In this document: piece by piece, positions 1 through 10,802 of the stretch
How positions within the stretch are numbered: the stretch's first letter is position 1
How the letters are laid out: each line of letters opens with the position of its first letter
Origin: Tamarix chinensis
Taxonomy: Eukaryota; Streptophyta; Magnoliopsida; Caryophyllales; Tamaricaceae
NCBI GenBank assembly: GCA_030549775.1
Contig: CM060177.1
Coordinates: forward strand, 64,110,638-64,174,637
Reading direction: 5' to 3'
Length of the DNA stretch: 64,000 nucleotides
The notes under the pieces: model-generated
The model's database searches: none
Seen by the model: only the letters and a program-made list of their open reading frames with translations
What the model was told of the DNA's origin: nothing
Made by a program: the position numbers and the translations under genes

Positions 1-572
1 TGGTCAAACTGAAGTCGTGAATAGAACTTTATCTACTTTGTTACGTGCTATCATTAAAAAGAACTTGAAAACATGGAAAGATTGTTTGCCACATGTTGAA
101 TTTGCTTATAATACATCCAGCAACTAAGTTTTCACCTTTTGAAATGGTTTATGGCTTTAACCCTTTGTCACCATTGGATTTAACTTCTTTACCTTTGCGT
201 GAACGTGTGAACTTGGATGGCAAAATGAAGGTAGAATTTATAAAGATGATTCATCACAAGGCACAACTGAACATTGAAAGGAAGACTCAACAATATGTCC
301 AACAAGCCAACAAAGGATGCAAGAAGGTAGTGTTTGAACCAGGTGATTGGGTTTGGTTACACTTACGGAAGGAACGTTTTCCAGAGAAACGACGTTCAAA
401 ACTCCCACCTCGGGGTGACATACCATTTCAAGTAGTGGAACACATCAATGATAACGCCTACAAGCTTGACTTACCAGGTGAGTATGGTGTTAGTACAAGC
501 TTTAACGTTTCTGATTTATCTCCTTTTGATGTAGGTGATGATTTGAGGACAAATCCTTCTCAAGAGGAGGAG
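1..572 (+). pseudogene. Family A integrase, C-terminal part (5'-cut by window edge)
   Basis: Ty3/gypsy integrase fragment. Bases 1-110 encode the end of the catalytic core with the conserved glutamate context ([11 protein letters not shown]). Compared with the copy at 12534-13244, about 8 bases are missing near 110, which shifts the frame. From about 113 the second frame continues through the core end, the GDWVWLHLRKE block and the GPF/Y-like module (here DIPFQVVEHI, so the usual GPF is changed) to a C-terminal [17 protein letters not shown]. The purine tract at 561-573 is the family's polypurine tract, so the 3' LTR should follow directly. Instead an inverted LTR lies there. Family assignment is firm; the element is dead through the frameshift. 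Confidence 0.85.
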
Positions 573-579
573 AATCAAA

Positions 580-1432
580 TGATATGAACTCCATCAACAA
601 CTGTGATGAAACACAATAGCAACGATGGTTTAAAACCCCAAGATCATGAAGACTCGCTTGAGCCTTGACCCAACACCTAATAAGATGAAAACCAAGACTA
701 CAAAGGATTGAAACGCTACACCTAGAAAACTTGAGAATCTCTCAACAATCAAGGTGATAAGTTCGGTTGTTTGAACGCCACAAGATTAACTTGATAAGTT
801 CTACAAGTTCTTTTAAGAACGATGAGGAACACAAAACCTTACAAATATGATAATTTCTGAAAAGTTATATATCCTTATTCATCTCAAAATACCTATATAT
901 ATACTTGGAACACTGCTCCAAGAATAGGAAAAGTCACAACTAAAGCTTTAAAATACCCTCCTAGAATAAGGAAATTCATAACTAAAGCTAGAATACGAAA
1001 AGTCATAAATAAAGCTAGAATACAAAAAATCGTAACTAAAGCTTTTAAAACACCCTCCTAGAATAGGAAAAGTCATAATTAAAGTTTAAAACAGTACAAA
1101 CAATAAAGTAAACTAGTTCCCATGTTTTTTAGGCCTCTTGGACTTCTAAAGGTCATTCAAGTCCATTTAGGACCATGTTTTAATGTGTTTAACATAATCA
1201 TTCAAGACCATGTTTTAATCCTCTATTTAATATCTTGAAACTCATGAAATTCATGCCTTTTCATGGTTAGATCATGTTGGAAACGTTTTTGCATATATTA
1301 GTCTCTTCAACTTCTTTGATGATGTTGACTAAGTCTTGATTATTATTTGAGCCCATCTTGGTCTGTTTACAATCAGCCCAAATCTCTTGGATTAGCCCAT
1401 TTAGTGCTTCCTTGAAATGTTTGGCTCTAATT
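580..1432 (-). mobile_element. Family A LTR, inverted, 5' end lost
   Basis: Begins with TGATATGAACTCCATC, the reverse complement of the family A LTR 3' end, and follows that LTR base for base to about 1432, where the similarity stops in CTCTAATTCTTCC. The last ~110 bases (the LTR's own 5' end) are missing. It contains the short repeats typical of this LTR (several copies of GAATA-GAAAAGTCATAA between 930 and 1080). No primer site is beside it: the five bases before it are TCAAA. Confidence 0.85.
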
Positions 1433-2838
1433 CTTCCTTCTTCTTTCTATATTTTTCGCATTCGCACCACCATTTTCACCGCCACGCTCCACCTCGACTA
1501 ACACTCGCCACCCTTTTGCCTTTGGCCAGTGGACTGACCACCAAGGTCACCCTCGCTGTTGTGGGTCATCGTCGCTGACCACCACTTCTTTTCCCTTCTT
1601 CTTTCCCCATTCGTTGCAGTGTTGCAGAGTGCACAGCCGTACAACACCTAAAATCTCCTGCTGCACAACCGTGCAACTTTTGCGCTGCCTGGCCATGTAA
1701 CTTTTTTTTTCCCAAAATGTTGTGCATTGGTGATGCACAACTGTGTAAGTTTTGCACCACGTGTTGTGCACTTTTTTTTTGCCATGCACCCTTATTTTCA
1801 CCCCCAAACCTTGTCCAAATATCACAAAAATTTAACCATAGCTCTACCACACATTCCTCTAGACATCCACACATCTCAAGCTCCCATTTGACTATGGTTA
1901 TATCTATTTTTACCCTCTTTACCTTGATTTCTCCTTCAATTTAATTCTTCGAGCTTAACCGTGGATTTTATTATTTTTTGTAGGTGGTATTCCATTAACT
2001 TCGGATGAGGAAGTCAAAGATTTGCATTCTTAAAGCCTGGTGTCCCAGATTGTAAGGATACTATTCCATGTTTAGGATTTTTGATGTTATTTGCTTGTAT
2101 GGCTATATGTGTTTTTCATGATATTGTGGATATATGATGTCGCATATGTTGGTATTGATATTTTGTGATGATATGAATGTTATGTTGAAAGAAAGTAAGA
2201 ATTAGTAAGAGGTACCATTATGTTATGATTTGTTGTGGAAGGTATAAGATTTCATAAATAAGGGTTTTTATTTTTTCTTAAAGGGTATTTGGTCATTATG
2301 GGATAATAAGGAAATTTTGGTAATTTATGTATTAGGAAGATTAAATATGATAATAATAGTATGAGAAATTCTTGGAATTATTCTTGTTATTAGGGGTCCT
2401 TAAATGATTTAATGAATAATTTGGGGCAAATCATCCTATAATTATAATATCAATATCGCATGTATTTATACAGATTTTTTTAACATGTTAATATTTGATT
2501 TTATGAGGTTATCTGTTGGAATTAATAATCATGAAAAATTCATGGGAAGTGTTATGATAATTCTATGGAATTAGCTTGTGCATTTTGGGTATGATACTAA
2601 TAATGGGATTTGGGAGATGATATAAAATAATTTGTGTAGAACAATCAACATCAGAGAATGAATACTAAAGGGTTTGAAAGGACTTACGGACTTGGACATG
2701 TGCTATGTGTATATCTATTTTGACTGTGTCTTATGCCTGAGAATCAATCTTGAATAAGATACTAATCATTTAAAGTGAAAGAGAACATGAATAGGGCCAT
2801 GGTGATCTACTTTTTCTATATCTTGAATATGTATCACA

Positions 2839-3071
2839 TTCCACCGGGAAAAATAGTAGCTTGGGAGCGTTCTACCCCAAGAGGATGTTTTTAATCTCTG
2901 TTCCACCGGAAAAATAGTGGCTCGGGTGTGTTGTCCCCGAGAGTTTCAGACCATTCCACCTATTTAGGAATAGTGGGGTCCCTACTCATAAGAAAATGAA
3001 AACATATCATCATAACCTATGGAAAAGATATTGATGATTTACTATGGAAGAATACGTGAGTCAGGACCAGT

Positions 3072-3118
<47 letters not shown>

Positions 3119-3277
3119 TTCCGTTCCACCGGATATAATAGTGCTCGGGAGCGTTTTGCTTTGAGATGATGTTTTTAATCTCCGTTCCATCGGAAAGAAT
3201 AGTGGCTCGGGTGTGTTGTCTCTGAGAGTTTCAGATTGTTCCGTCGATTTAAGAATAGTGGGATTTCTGTACTCAAT
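2839..3277. repeat. Direct duplication of a ~155-bp block
   Basis: Bases 2839-2992 and about 3123-3277 are direct copies with scattered differences. Each holds three degenerate versions of the word TTCCACCGGAAAAATAGTGG followed by CTCGGG, spaced about 55 bases apart, and each ends in AGAATAGTGGG-like sequence. The copies are 284 bases apart and separated by a dinucleotide run. Confidence 0.75.
3075..3106. repeat. (AT)16 microsatellite
   Basis: Thirty-two bases of uninterrupted AT, followed by three GTAT units. It lies between the two copies of the 155-bp block. Open frames read through it give YIYIYI runs and are not genes. Confidence 0.95.
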
Positions 3278-3378
3278 GTATATAAAATAATGAAAATGGA
3301 CTATACTTAATAAAAAGATTTGGATCGTAATATGCCTTATGAGATGTTCCATTTACTTGGTTATTTCCCTTATTATCT

Positions 3379-4203
3379 GATGCAAACCAAGGAACTTGAC
3401 TTGTTAATCATACACTTGGGGATGATGCAAATCCTTCACAAGAATGATGGTTATAAGACATGTTTGAGGAGTTTCTTTGAGTTCTTGGAAGTGCCAAAAT
3501 CAAATAAGACACTTTCTTGAATTTCAAAGCATAAGTTGCGTTTTATGCAATTTCAAGCAACCAAACAAGACCTTAATAACATGGCAGTTATGGGATGAGT
3601 CAACCTATGTTTTGATGACATGTTTAATGTTATGCCACATCATCTTGACATGTGGAAGCTGCTGGAACAAGTGCCACACGTGGAGTAATGCAAACTAGGG
3701 TTTTCTTTGTTAAGGTTGTGATTTTATAGCTTATAAGGCAACGATTCGTATATGATGTATTGCCATATCATTTAAGTGTAATTACAGGTTGTAATTAGAT
3801 GTAATTAACAGCTGGAAAGTCGAGTTTATGGCCTATAAATAAGGTTCTTCTCATGTGTAAAAGAGAGAGCTTTGAGTTGAAAAAAAAATCATCTCATTTG
3901 AGAGAGTTTAAACCTTCCAATCTATGTGAGTTGAAAGTGGCAATTGTTAAGGATTCTTTGTGTGTTCCTTTTCTTTGGTTTTGAGTCCTATGAAGATTCT
4001 TTGTGTTTTCTTCATTTGATTCATATCAAAGGGTTCATTTTTGTGAGTTCTCTTTGAGATCCATTTAAACATCATCTTTGTGAGGTGTTTAAGTGTTACA
4101 TTTGTTGCATTTTATCCAACTCTTATTTGTCCATCATCATACTACACGAACATCATCATCCATCACCTTTCTTGAGTGGAATTTGTGTGGGTGTTACATA
4201 TCA
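3379..4203 (+). mobile_element. Family F LTR with family A start (chimeric LTR)
   Basis: Bases 3379-3443 match the first 65 bases of the family A LTR (TGATGCAAACCAAGGAACTT...). From about 3450 the sequence is family F LTR, beginning some 45-60 bases into that LTR, and continues to the F 3' end GTTACATATCA at 4203. A primer site follows. So this is a 5' LTR of a family F element whose first bases have been replaced by family A. Compare the intact F LTRs at 48680-49449 and 50992-51781. Confidence 0.8.
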
Positions 4204-4206
4204 AAT

Positions 4207-4219
4207 TGGTATCAAAGCC
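4207..4219 (+). other. Primer binding site, initiator-Met tRNA type
   Basis: TGGTATCAAAGCC starts four bases after the LTR end. It differs by one base from TGGTATCAGAGCC, the complement of the plant initiator-Met tRNA 3' end. 4220-4505 is the untranslated leader, with no ORF of note. Confidence 0.85.
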
Positions 4220-4505
4220 TCATGATTCATTCTTCCTTAAGGTAAATCACTTTCTTAGGCTTTGAATTCCACTCATCAAGAAACATCAAGAACTTCATTA
4301 AGATCTTGATAAACATTATCAAGATTCAATTAAAGTTGAAGATTGTCATTTCTCTTTTTTTTCTCCTTCCATACACACATAAAAACATTTCTCCTTGAGT
4401 GATATACTCCTTAGCGTGTGCAATACTCCTTTTCATTCGTTGGTTTTCTCTCAATTTACAAAACTTCATTCGATCACCTTGAGTTAAACCTTAGCGTGTG
4501 CAAAA

Positions 4506-5043
4506 ATGGAAAATTCAGAATTTATGAAGTCCATCCTTGATGCCATCAACATCCAATTTGAAAAGCTTGAAGTAAAAATGGAGAACAGGATGGAAGAAGA
4601 AAATGATAGGGTTGAAGGCATGGTGAGGTGATCCATTAAATCAAGAGGAGGACATTTGAATAAAAAACTTGAATATGTTGAAGAAGACTCAAGTCCATCT
4701 TCAAGCATGCATAGTCGAACAAGAAGAAGTCAAGAGCATGGTGAAGATAAGGGTTTGAAGGTTGATTTTCCAGAATTTCATGGAGAGTTAGATGCGGAGA
4801 CATTCATAGATTGAATGCATACCATGGAATCCATCTTTGAATTTAAAGAATATGATGATCATATGAGTTGTAAGTTGGCTACTCTTAAACTTCGAAAATT
4901 TGCAAGAATTTGCTTTGATAATCTCAAGAGATTAAGGGAAAGAGATGGCAAGCCAAAAATCAAGTCATGGGAGAAACTGAAAAAGCACATGAAGAAAAAA
5001 TTCATCCCAAGAGAATTTGAGCAAGACAACTTCATCCCAAGAA
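4506..5043 (+). pseudogene. Family F gag, N-terminal half
   Basis: Starts at the ATG of MENSEFMKSILDAINIQF, the family's gag start. It has a charged, probably coiled-coil N-terminus, then the retrotransposon gag region (FPEFHGELDAETFID, then KFARICFDNLKRLRER, then IKSWEKLKKHMKKKFIPREF). In-frame stops are at 4629 (TGA) and 4813 (TGA). It is cut at about 5043 by an inverted family A LTR, so the second half of gag, including the zinc knuckle, is absent. Gag packages the element RNA in cytoplasmic particles. Nearest relatives in the window are 31415-32672 and 49582-50746. Confidence 0.85.
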
Positions 5044-5713
5044 AGAAGAGGAATACAAAACCTCACAAATATGATAATTTCTGAAAATGTTATATATCCT
5101 TATTCATTTTGAAATACCCATATATATACTTGGAACAACCCTCCAAGAATAGGAAAAGTCACAACTAAAGCTTTAAAACACCCTCCTAGAATAGGAAAAG
5201 TCATAACTAAGGCTAGAATATGAAAAGTCATAACTAAAGCTAAAATAGGAAAAGTCATAACTAAAGCTCTAAAACAGCACAAATAACAAAACAAACAAGT
5301 TCCCACATTTTTTGGCCTCTTGGACTTATAAAGGCAACCATAAATAGCTAAATGACTAATTTTAATGTATTTAACATAACCATTTAAGACCATGTTTTAA
5401 TCCTCTATTTAATATCTTGAAACTCATCAAATTCATGCCTTTTGATGGTTAGATCATGTTGGAAACATTTTTGCATAAATATTAGTCTCTTCAATTTCTT
5501 TGATGATGTTGAATAAGTCTTGATTATTATTTGAGCTCATCTTGATCTGTTTAGAATCGGCCCAAATCTCTTGGATTAGCCCATTTAGTGCTTCCTTGAA
5601 ACATTTGGTTCTAAGTCTTGTAATTAGACCACTTGGAAGAGACAAAGGGTCTTGTGAAGCATTTGCATCATCCCCAAGTGTACGATTAACATGTCTAGCT
5701 CCTTGGTTTGCAT
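5044..5713 (-). mobile_element. Family A LTR fragment, inverted
   Basis: Matches the reverse complement of the family A LTR from the middle (GAGGAATACAAAACCTC) to its 5' end (AGCTCCTTGGTTTGCAT). About the 3' third of the LTR is missing at the left junction with gag. At 5713 it meets another family A fragment in the opposite direction. Confidence 0.8.
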
Positions 5714-5965
5714 AAAAAAAGGCATGAATTTGATGAGTTTCAAGATAATAAATAGAGGATTAAAACATGGTCTTGAATGGTTATGTTAAATACATTAAAA
5801 TTAGTCATTTAGCTATTTATGGTTGCCTTTAGAAGTCCAAGAGGCCAAAAATCGTGGGAACTTGTTTATTTTGTTATTTGTGTTGTTTTAAAGCTTTAGT
5901 TACCACTTTTCCTATTCTAGCTTTAGTTATGACTTTTCCTATTCTAGGAGGGTGTTTTAATGTTT
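5714..5965 (+). mobile_element. Family A LTR fragment, plus strand
   Basis: Plus-strand family A LTR sequence from AAAAGGCATGAATTTG to the CTATTCTAGGAGGGTGTTTTAA repeats. It begins about 265 bases into the LTR and ends inside the short-repeat zone. It sits between two minus-strand family A pieces, so orientation flips twice within about 1 kb. Confidence 0.75.
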
Positions 5966-6306
5966 TACGTTTCCCAAATCATTATCCCTCCTTGAGATAC
6001 TCATCCTAGCTTCTTGATTCTCATTCCCACGCTAAAACCTGCCCCGATTCAAATATAGCTCATCAAACTCCGACTCCGCCTCTTCCTCAACATTTTGCCA
6101 CGGAACACGCCCACCTTACTGCCTATTGGGATGTCTTGTTGATGTCTCCTAGGAGCCTCTGCTTCTACCCTGTCCAACCTATCATGAATAGGTTCTAATT
6201 TAGCCCTCAACATACGCCTCATCTCTCCTAACAAGGCTTGCATTTGGAGGTTCAGAATTGCAGGTTGTTGAACTTCTTTGGCTGTATCTTCTTGATTGTT
6301 GGACAT
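5966..6306 (-). pseudogene. Family A gag, N-terminal part
   Basis: Reads leftwards from the ATG at 6306 (MSNNQEDTAKEVQQPAILNL), then MQALLGEMRRMLRAKLEPIHDRLDRVEAEAPRRHQ, and decays near 6130. Homology to the plus-strand gag at 8946-9310 continues to 5966 (rc of GGGATAATGATTTGGGAAAC). The heptad-like first 60 residues suggest a coiled coil. With the LTR at 6859-7713 it forms the 5' end of a minus-strand A element whose pol is gone. Confidence 0.8.
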
Positions 6307-6858
6307 ATTTAAAATCTGCAAAACAAAGTTAGAATCCTCACAAGCACTCACTCACGTGTTTCTCTCAAGAATTGATACACTCGTGCTCGTGTTTTCACAC
6401 TAAACAACTTTTACCCTCTTATGGTCTCACACACTCTTGCCTTTTTTTCTTCCTCTCTTTTGTGTCTTCTTTAGTTCTTAATCGAACGTCTAGAAACTAA
6501 TTCAAAATAATCCCATAGCAATTCAAAAAAGATAAAAATAAACGAGATACAACCAAAACTAACCAAAAGGCCAAGAACTTAAATAAGGTGAGACACAAGA
6601 TTGAAAGGAAGTTTTCCTACAGCAATCGTGTACCTTTTCTTCACTTTTTCTTTTTTCTTTTTTTTGACGACTTTTTTTTCTTATTGGAATCATATACCTT
6701 TTTTTCACTTTTTCTTTTTTTGACTATTTTTTCTTACTAGAATCGTGTACCTTTTTTTCTTTTCTTTTTTTTTTCTTATAAGAGGTAATAGTATATAAAA
6801 GAAAGACAAAAATGAAAGATAGTCAAACTTATTTTAGAACCAAAGCTCTGATACCAAA
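6307..6858 (-). other. Family A leader and primer binding site
   Basis: Untranslated leader of the minus-strand A element. The primer site GCTCTGATACCA (6845-6856; complement TGGTATCAGAGC) lies two bases from the LTR. The leader contains T-rich runs alternating with TCGTGTACC words (6600-6780), the mirror of the A-rich leader at 8560-8640 in the plus-strand copy. No gene. Confidence 0.8.
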
Positions 6859-7713
6859 TGATATGAACTCCATCAACAACTGTGATGAAAACCAATAGCA
6901 ACGATGGTTTAGAACCCCAAGATCGTGAAGACAAGATTACTTGTGCCTTAACCCAACACCTAAGAAGATGAAAACCAAAACTACGAAGGATTGAAACGCC
7001 ACACTTAGAAAACATGAGATTCTCTCAACAACCAGGGTGTTGATGTTTGAACGCCACAAGATTAACTTAATAAATTCTACAAGTTCTTTTAAGAACGAAG
7101 AGGAACACAAAACCTCACAAATATGTTAATTTATGAAAACGTTATATATTCTTATTCATTTTGAAATACCCATATATATACTTGGAACAACCCTCCAAGA
7201 ATAGGAAAAGTCACAACTAAAGCTTTAAAACACCCTCCTAGAATAGGAAAAGTCATAACTAAAGCTTTAAAACAACACAAATAACAAAATAAACAAGTTC
7301 CCACGTGTTTTGGCCTCTTGGACTTCTAAAGGCAATCTTAAATAGCTAAATGACTAATTTTAATGTATTTAACATAACCATTCAAGACCATGTTTTAATC
7401 CTCTATTTAATATCTTACAACTCATCAAATTCATGCCTTTTGATGGTTAGATCATGTTGGAAACTTTTTTGCATAACTATTAGTCTCTTCAATTTCTTTG
7501 ATGATGTTGACTAAGCCTTGATTATTATTTGAGCTCATCTTGATCTGTTTAGAATCAGTAAAAATCTCTTGGACTAGCCCATTTAGTGCTTCCTTGAAAC
7601 GTTTGGCTCTAAGTCTTGTAATTGGACCACTTGGAAGCAACAAAGGGTCTTGTGAAGGATTTGCATCATCCCCAAGTGTATGATTAACAAGTCTAGCTCC
7701 TTATTTTGCATCA
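6859..7713 (-). mobile_element. Family A LTR, complete, minus strand (5' LTR)
   Basis: Runs from TGATATGAACTCC (6859) to TTTTGCATCA (7713), that is TG...CA in the element's own direction, 855 bp. It is shorter than the 935-985 bp copies because it has only two of the ~27-bp AAAAGTCATAACTAAAGC units. The primer site beside it makes it a 5' LTR. Confidence 0.88.
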
Positions 7714-8053
7714 CCCATCACCCCCTATCGCCAAACAAACCATCATCCCCTTCTTGCATCAACTCCCATCTCCTACGAAAATGGGATGGGGACAAAAAGT
7801 TTCCTTCAACCACAACACCTCACGCCCTCCTCTGCACCTGCTTGTGCATGGATATATATATATATATATATATATATGACCAGCATTAAATGCCCCCACC
7901 ACCTTTCTTCTCTCCCTTTTGTTTCTAAAACAATAGCACCACTACCTCTCTCCTTCACCACCTCCTTATCATTGCAAAAAGAGCCCTAAAATCCCACCAC
8001 TAGTGAGCCCAACTGAGACTCACACCCCACCACCGACAACCCTAGCCATTTCT
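7714..8053. other. Unassigned C-rich spacer with AT microsatellite
   Basis: No gene supported. Plus-strand CACC/CATC-rich sequence with a 26-base AT run at 7852-7877. Short open frames are by-products of the microsatellite and of C-richness. Confidence 0.5.
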
Positions 8054-8244
8054 TGATGCATATGCTAAACAAGTTGGCACATGCTTAATGGAAGATGTTG
8101 GCCTTTGGGATAATTGACCACCAAAACTTAAAATGGAGAAAAGAGATGAGGAGTATGATAATATTTGTTCTAAGGACGTCAAAGACCAAATACTCACAAC
8201 TACCACTCAAGGTTTCAACACATGAGATAAAAGTTATGAGATTT
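8054..8244 (-). mobile_element. Family D LTR, 3'-terminal scrap, inverted
   Basis: TGATGCATATGCTAAACAAG at 8054 is the reverse complement of the D LTR 3' end (compare 22950-23159). Similarity continues for about 190 bases to TTATGAGATTTTTCAC and is then cut by a family A LTR. Confidence 0.8.
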
Positions 8245-8247
8245 TTC

Positions 8248-8488
8248 ACTTAAAAGAACTTGTAGAACTTATCAAGTTAATCTTGTAGTGTTCAAACAAC
8301 TGAACTTATCACCTTGATTGTTGAGAGATTCTCAAGTTTTCTAGGTGTGGCGTTTCAATCCTTTGTAGTCTTGGTTTTCATCTTCTTAGGTGTTGGGTCA
8401 AGGATCAAGCAATCTTATCTTTATGATCTTGGGGTTTTAAACCATCGTTTATTGGGTTTCATCACAGTTGTTGATGGAGTTCATATCA
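8248..8488 (+). mobile_element. Family A 5' LTR, 3' third only
   Basis: Starts at ACTTAAAAGAACTTGTAGAAC and ends at GTTCATATCA (8488). It keeps the U5-side end, including TTGATTGTTGAGAGATTCTC, but lacks promoter and upstream sequence. Confidence 0.88.
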
Positions 8489-8490
8489 TT

Positions 8491-8502
8491 TGGTATCAGA
8501 GC
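8491..8502 (+). other. Primer binding site, initiator-Met tRNA type
   Basis: TGGTATCAGAGC begins two bases after the LTR end. It is the standard plant LTR-retrotransposon primer site complementary to the 3' end of initiator-Met tRNA. Leader 8503-8945 is non-coding with an A-rich stretch (8560-8640) and a GA run (8790-8815). Confidence 0.93.
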
Positions 8503-8945
8503 TTTGGTTCTAAGATAAGTTTGATTATCTTTCATTTTCGTTTATCTTTTATATACTGTTACCTCTTATAGAAAAAAATCGTAAAAAAAAAAGAAAAAAG
8601 AAAAAGTGAAAGAAAAGGCACACGATTGCAAAAGGAAAACTTTGTTTCGATCTTGTGTCTCACCTTATTTATATTCTTGGCCTTTTGGTTAGTTTTGGTT
8701 GTTTCTCAATTATTTTTATCTTTTTTTGAATTTCTATGGGATTATTTTGAATTAGTTTCTAGACGTTCGATTAAGAACTAAAGAAGACACAAAGAGAGAG
8801 AGAGAAAAAAGGCAAGAGTGTGTGAGACCATAAGAGGGTAAAAGCCGTTTAGTGAGAAAACACAAGCGCGAGTGTATCAATTCTTGAGAGAAACACATGA
8901 GGGAGTGCTTGTGAGGATTTTATCTTTGTTTTGCAGATTTTAAAT

Positions 8946-10076
8946 ATGTCCAACAATTAAAAAGATACAACCAAAGAAGTTCAATAACCTGCAGTTCCGA
9001 ATCTCCAAATGCAAGCCTTGTTAGGGGAGATGAGGCGTATGTTGAGGGCTGAATTAGAACCTATTCATGATAGGTTGGAAAGGGTAGAAGCAGAGGCTCC
9101 TAGGAGACATCAACATAAAGAATCAAGAACCGGGGACATCAACAAGACATCCCCAATAGGCAGCAAGGTGGGCGTGTTCCGTGGCGGAATGTTGAGGAAG
9201 AGGCGGAGTCGGAGTTTGATGAGCTATATTTGAACCGGGGCAGGTTTCAGCGTGGGAATGAGAATCAAGAAGCTAGGATGAGTATCCCAAGGAGGGATAA
9301 TGATTTGGGAAACATAAATATTAAAATCCCATCTTTTCATGGTAAAAGTGATCTTGAAGTTTATTTGGAGTGGGAAACTAAAATGGATATGGTGTTTGAT
9401 TGTCACAACTACTCGGAGATAAAGAAGGTTAAGTTGGATGCAATTGAATTCACTAATTATGCCATTGTTCGGTGGGATCAATACTGATTAATAGGAGAAG
9501 GAATAGAGAGCCACCCGTGGATACTTGGGAGGGGATGAAAATGCTTATGAGGAAGCATTTTGTACCCAACCACTATTATAGGGGATTGTATCAAAAATTG
9601 CAGAGGTTAAATCAAGGTTCCAAAAGAGTGGAAGAATATTACAAGGAGATGGAGGTAGCTATGATCCGGGCTAATGTAGACGAGGAACTGGAAGCCACCA
9701 TGGCTAGGTTCTTACACGGATTAAATCGTGAGATTGCGGATATAGTTGAGATGCAACATTATGATGAGTTGATAGATATGGTGCATCAAGCCATAAAGGT
9801 GGAGGAACAATTCAAACAAAAAGGATTGGTTAGGAGGGGACACCCTATGGCTACCAACAACATGTGGAAGACTGCTCTAAAAAGGATGAGCATCTACAAA
9901 ATAAGCCAAAATTTGAACACTCCAAGAATGCCAAACCAATGACCGCTGCTACTATAGGTAATATCGAAACTTCAAGTTCTAAAACACGTGATATTAAGTC
10001 TTTTAAATGCCAGGGGCAGGGACACATAGCCAGCCAATGTGCAAACAAAAGGGTGATGGTGATAAATGCCCAATGA
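8946..10076 (+). pseudogene. Family A gag
   Basis: Start chosen at the ATG of MSNN, shared with the copies at 6306 (minus) and 41458. The protein has a coiled-coil-like N-terminus (MQALLGEMRRMLRAELEPI), then an R/G-rich linker. The gag core follows in two frames: IKIPSFHGKSDLEVYLEWETKM, then [20 protein letters not shown] and VEEYYKEMEVAMIRANVDEE. At the end is a zinc knuckle in which the first cysteine is replaced (SFKCQGQGHIASQC). Stops occur early (codon 5 is TAA) and near 9485; frame changes are near 9230, 9480 and 9865. Gag would form the particle core and bind RNA through the knuckle. Confidence 0.9.
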
Positions 10077-10235
10077 GAGCTTGAATTGGAGAATGAGGAA
10101 GATGTAGATGATGCTGACATGCCACCTTTCGAAGATGGTGATGATGAGCAAAGTGATGTGGTTGGAGATTTATTGGTAGCAAGGCGAGTTCTCAATATGC
10201 AGGTTAAGGAGGAAGAAAGTAACTAAAGGGAGAAC

Positions 10236-10601
10236 TTGTTTCATACTCGGTGCGTTGTGAAAAACAAAGTTTGTAGTGTCATTATCGACGGAGGGAGTTG
10301 CACAAATGTAGCCAGCACTTATTTGATGGAGAAATTGGCCTTAACTACCTTGAAACATCCTCACCCTTATCGGCTTCACTGGCTGAATGAATTTGGCGAA
10401 ATCAAGGTGACAAGGCAAGTATTGGTGGCATTATTCATAGGTAAATATGAAGATGAGGTGCTTTGTGATGTGGTTACTATGCATGCAAGCCATTTACTCT
10501 TAGGAAGACCATGGCAGTATGATCGGAGGGTTACGCATGATGGATTCACAAATAGGTATTCTTTCACTCATAGAAGCAACCTATTATTCTTGTGCCATTG
10601 A
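10236..10601 (+). pseudogene. Family A protease region
   Basis: Retropepsin-type aspartic protease that would cut the polyprotein. The active-site motif is IIDGGSCTNVAS (DGG rather than D[ST]G, a form common in plant Ty3 elements), followed about 65 residues later by CDVVTMHASHLLLGRPW, where the usual GRPWQYD flap-side block is kept. A frameshift after RRVTHDGFTNRY ends it. It lies between gag and RT, which are in different frames here through decay. Confidence 0.88.
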
Positions 10602-10802
10602 ATCCAGAACAGGTCAGGGAGGACCAATTAAAGTTACATAGATCAAATGAACAAAAGAAAGAAAAAGCAATGAAGGCCAAATTGAAAAAAAAGATTTAAA
10701 AAAAGACAGAAAACTATTGATCAGAGAGAAAAAGAAAGAGAAGGGATTTCAGCCATAGTTAGAGCAAGAGAGGAAACATTCAATTACATTACAAAAAAAA
10801 AA

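Larger units (their letters stand above)
1433..3378. other. Unassigned non-coding DNA
   Basis: No supportable gene. 1440-1900 is C-rich on the plus strand with many TGCACAA/TTGTGCA words (1620-1790). 1950-2800 is plain A+T-rich DNA. 2839-3277 holds a duplicated block, described separately. Open frames here are short and have no recognisable domain. It may be the remains of an LTR from a family not otherwise seen in the window, but I found no second copy to prove it. Confidence 0.5.

Noticed and set aside
3017..3352. 111-codon minus-strand frame
   Set aside because: Runs through the AT microsatellite (YIYIYI); no conserved block.
7680..7989. Two overlapping small frames near 7.8 kb
   Set aside because: Driven by an AT run and C-rich spacer; one starts inside an LTR.
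8491..8507. Part of a tRNA gene
   Set aside because: Only the 3'-end complement of initiator-Met tRNA is present, next to an LTR; it is a primer site.
9851..10195. 114-codon minus Ser-rich frame
   Set aside because: Antisense of the A gag C-terminus and acidic spacer.
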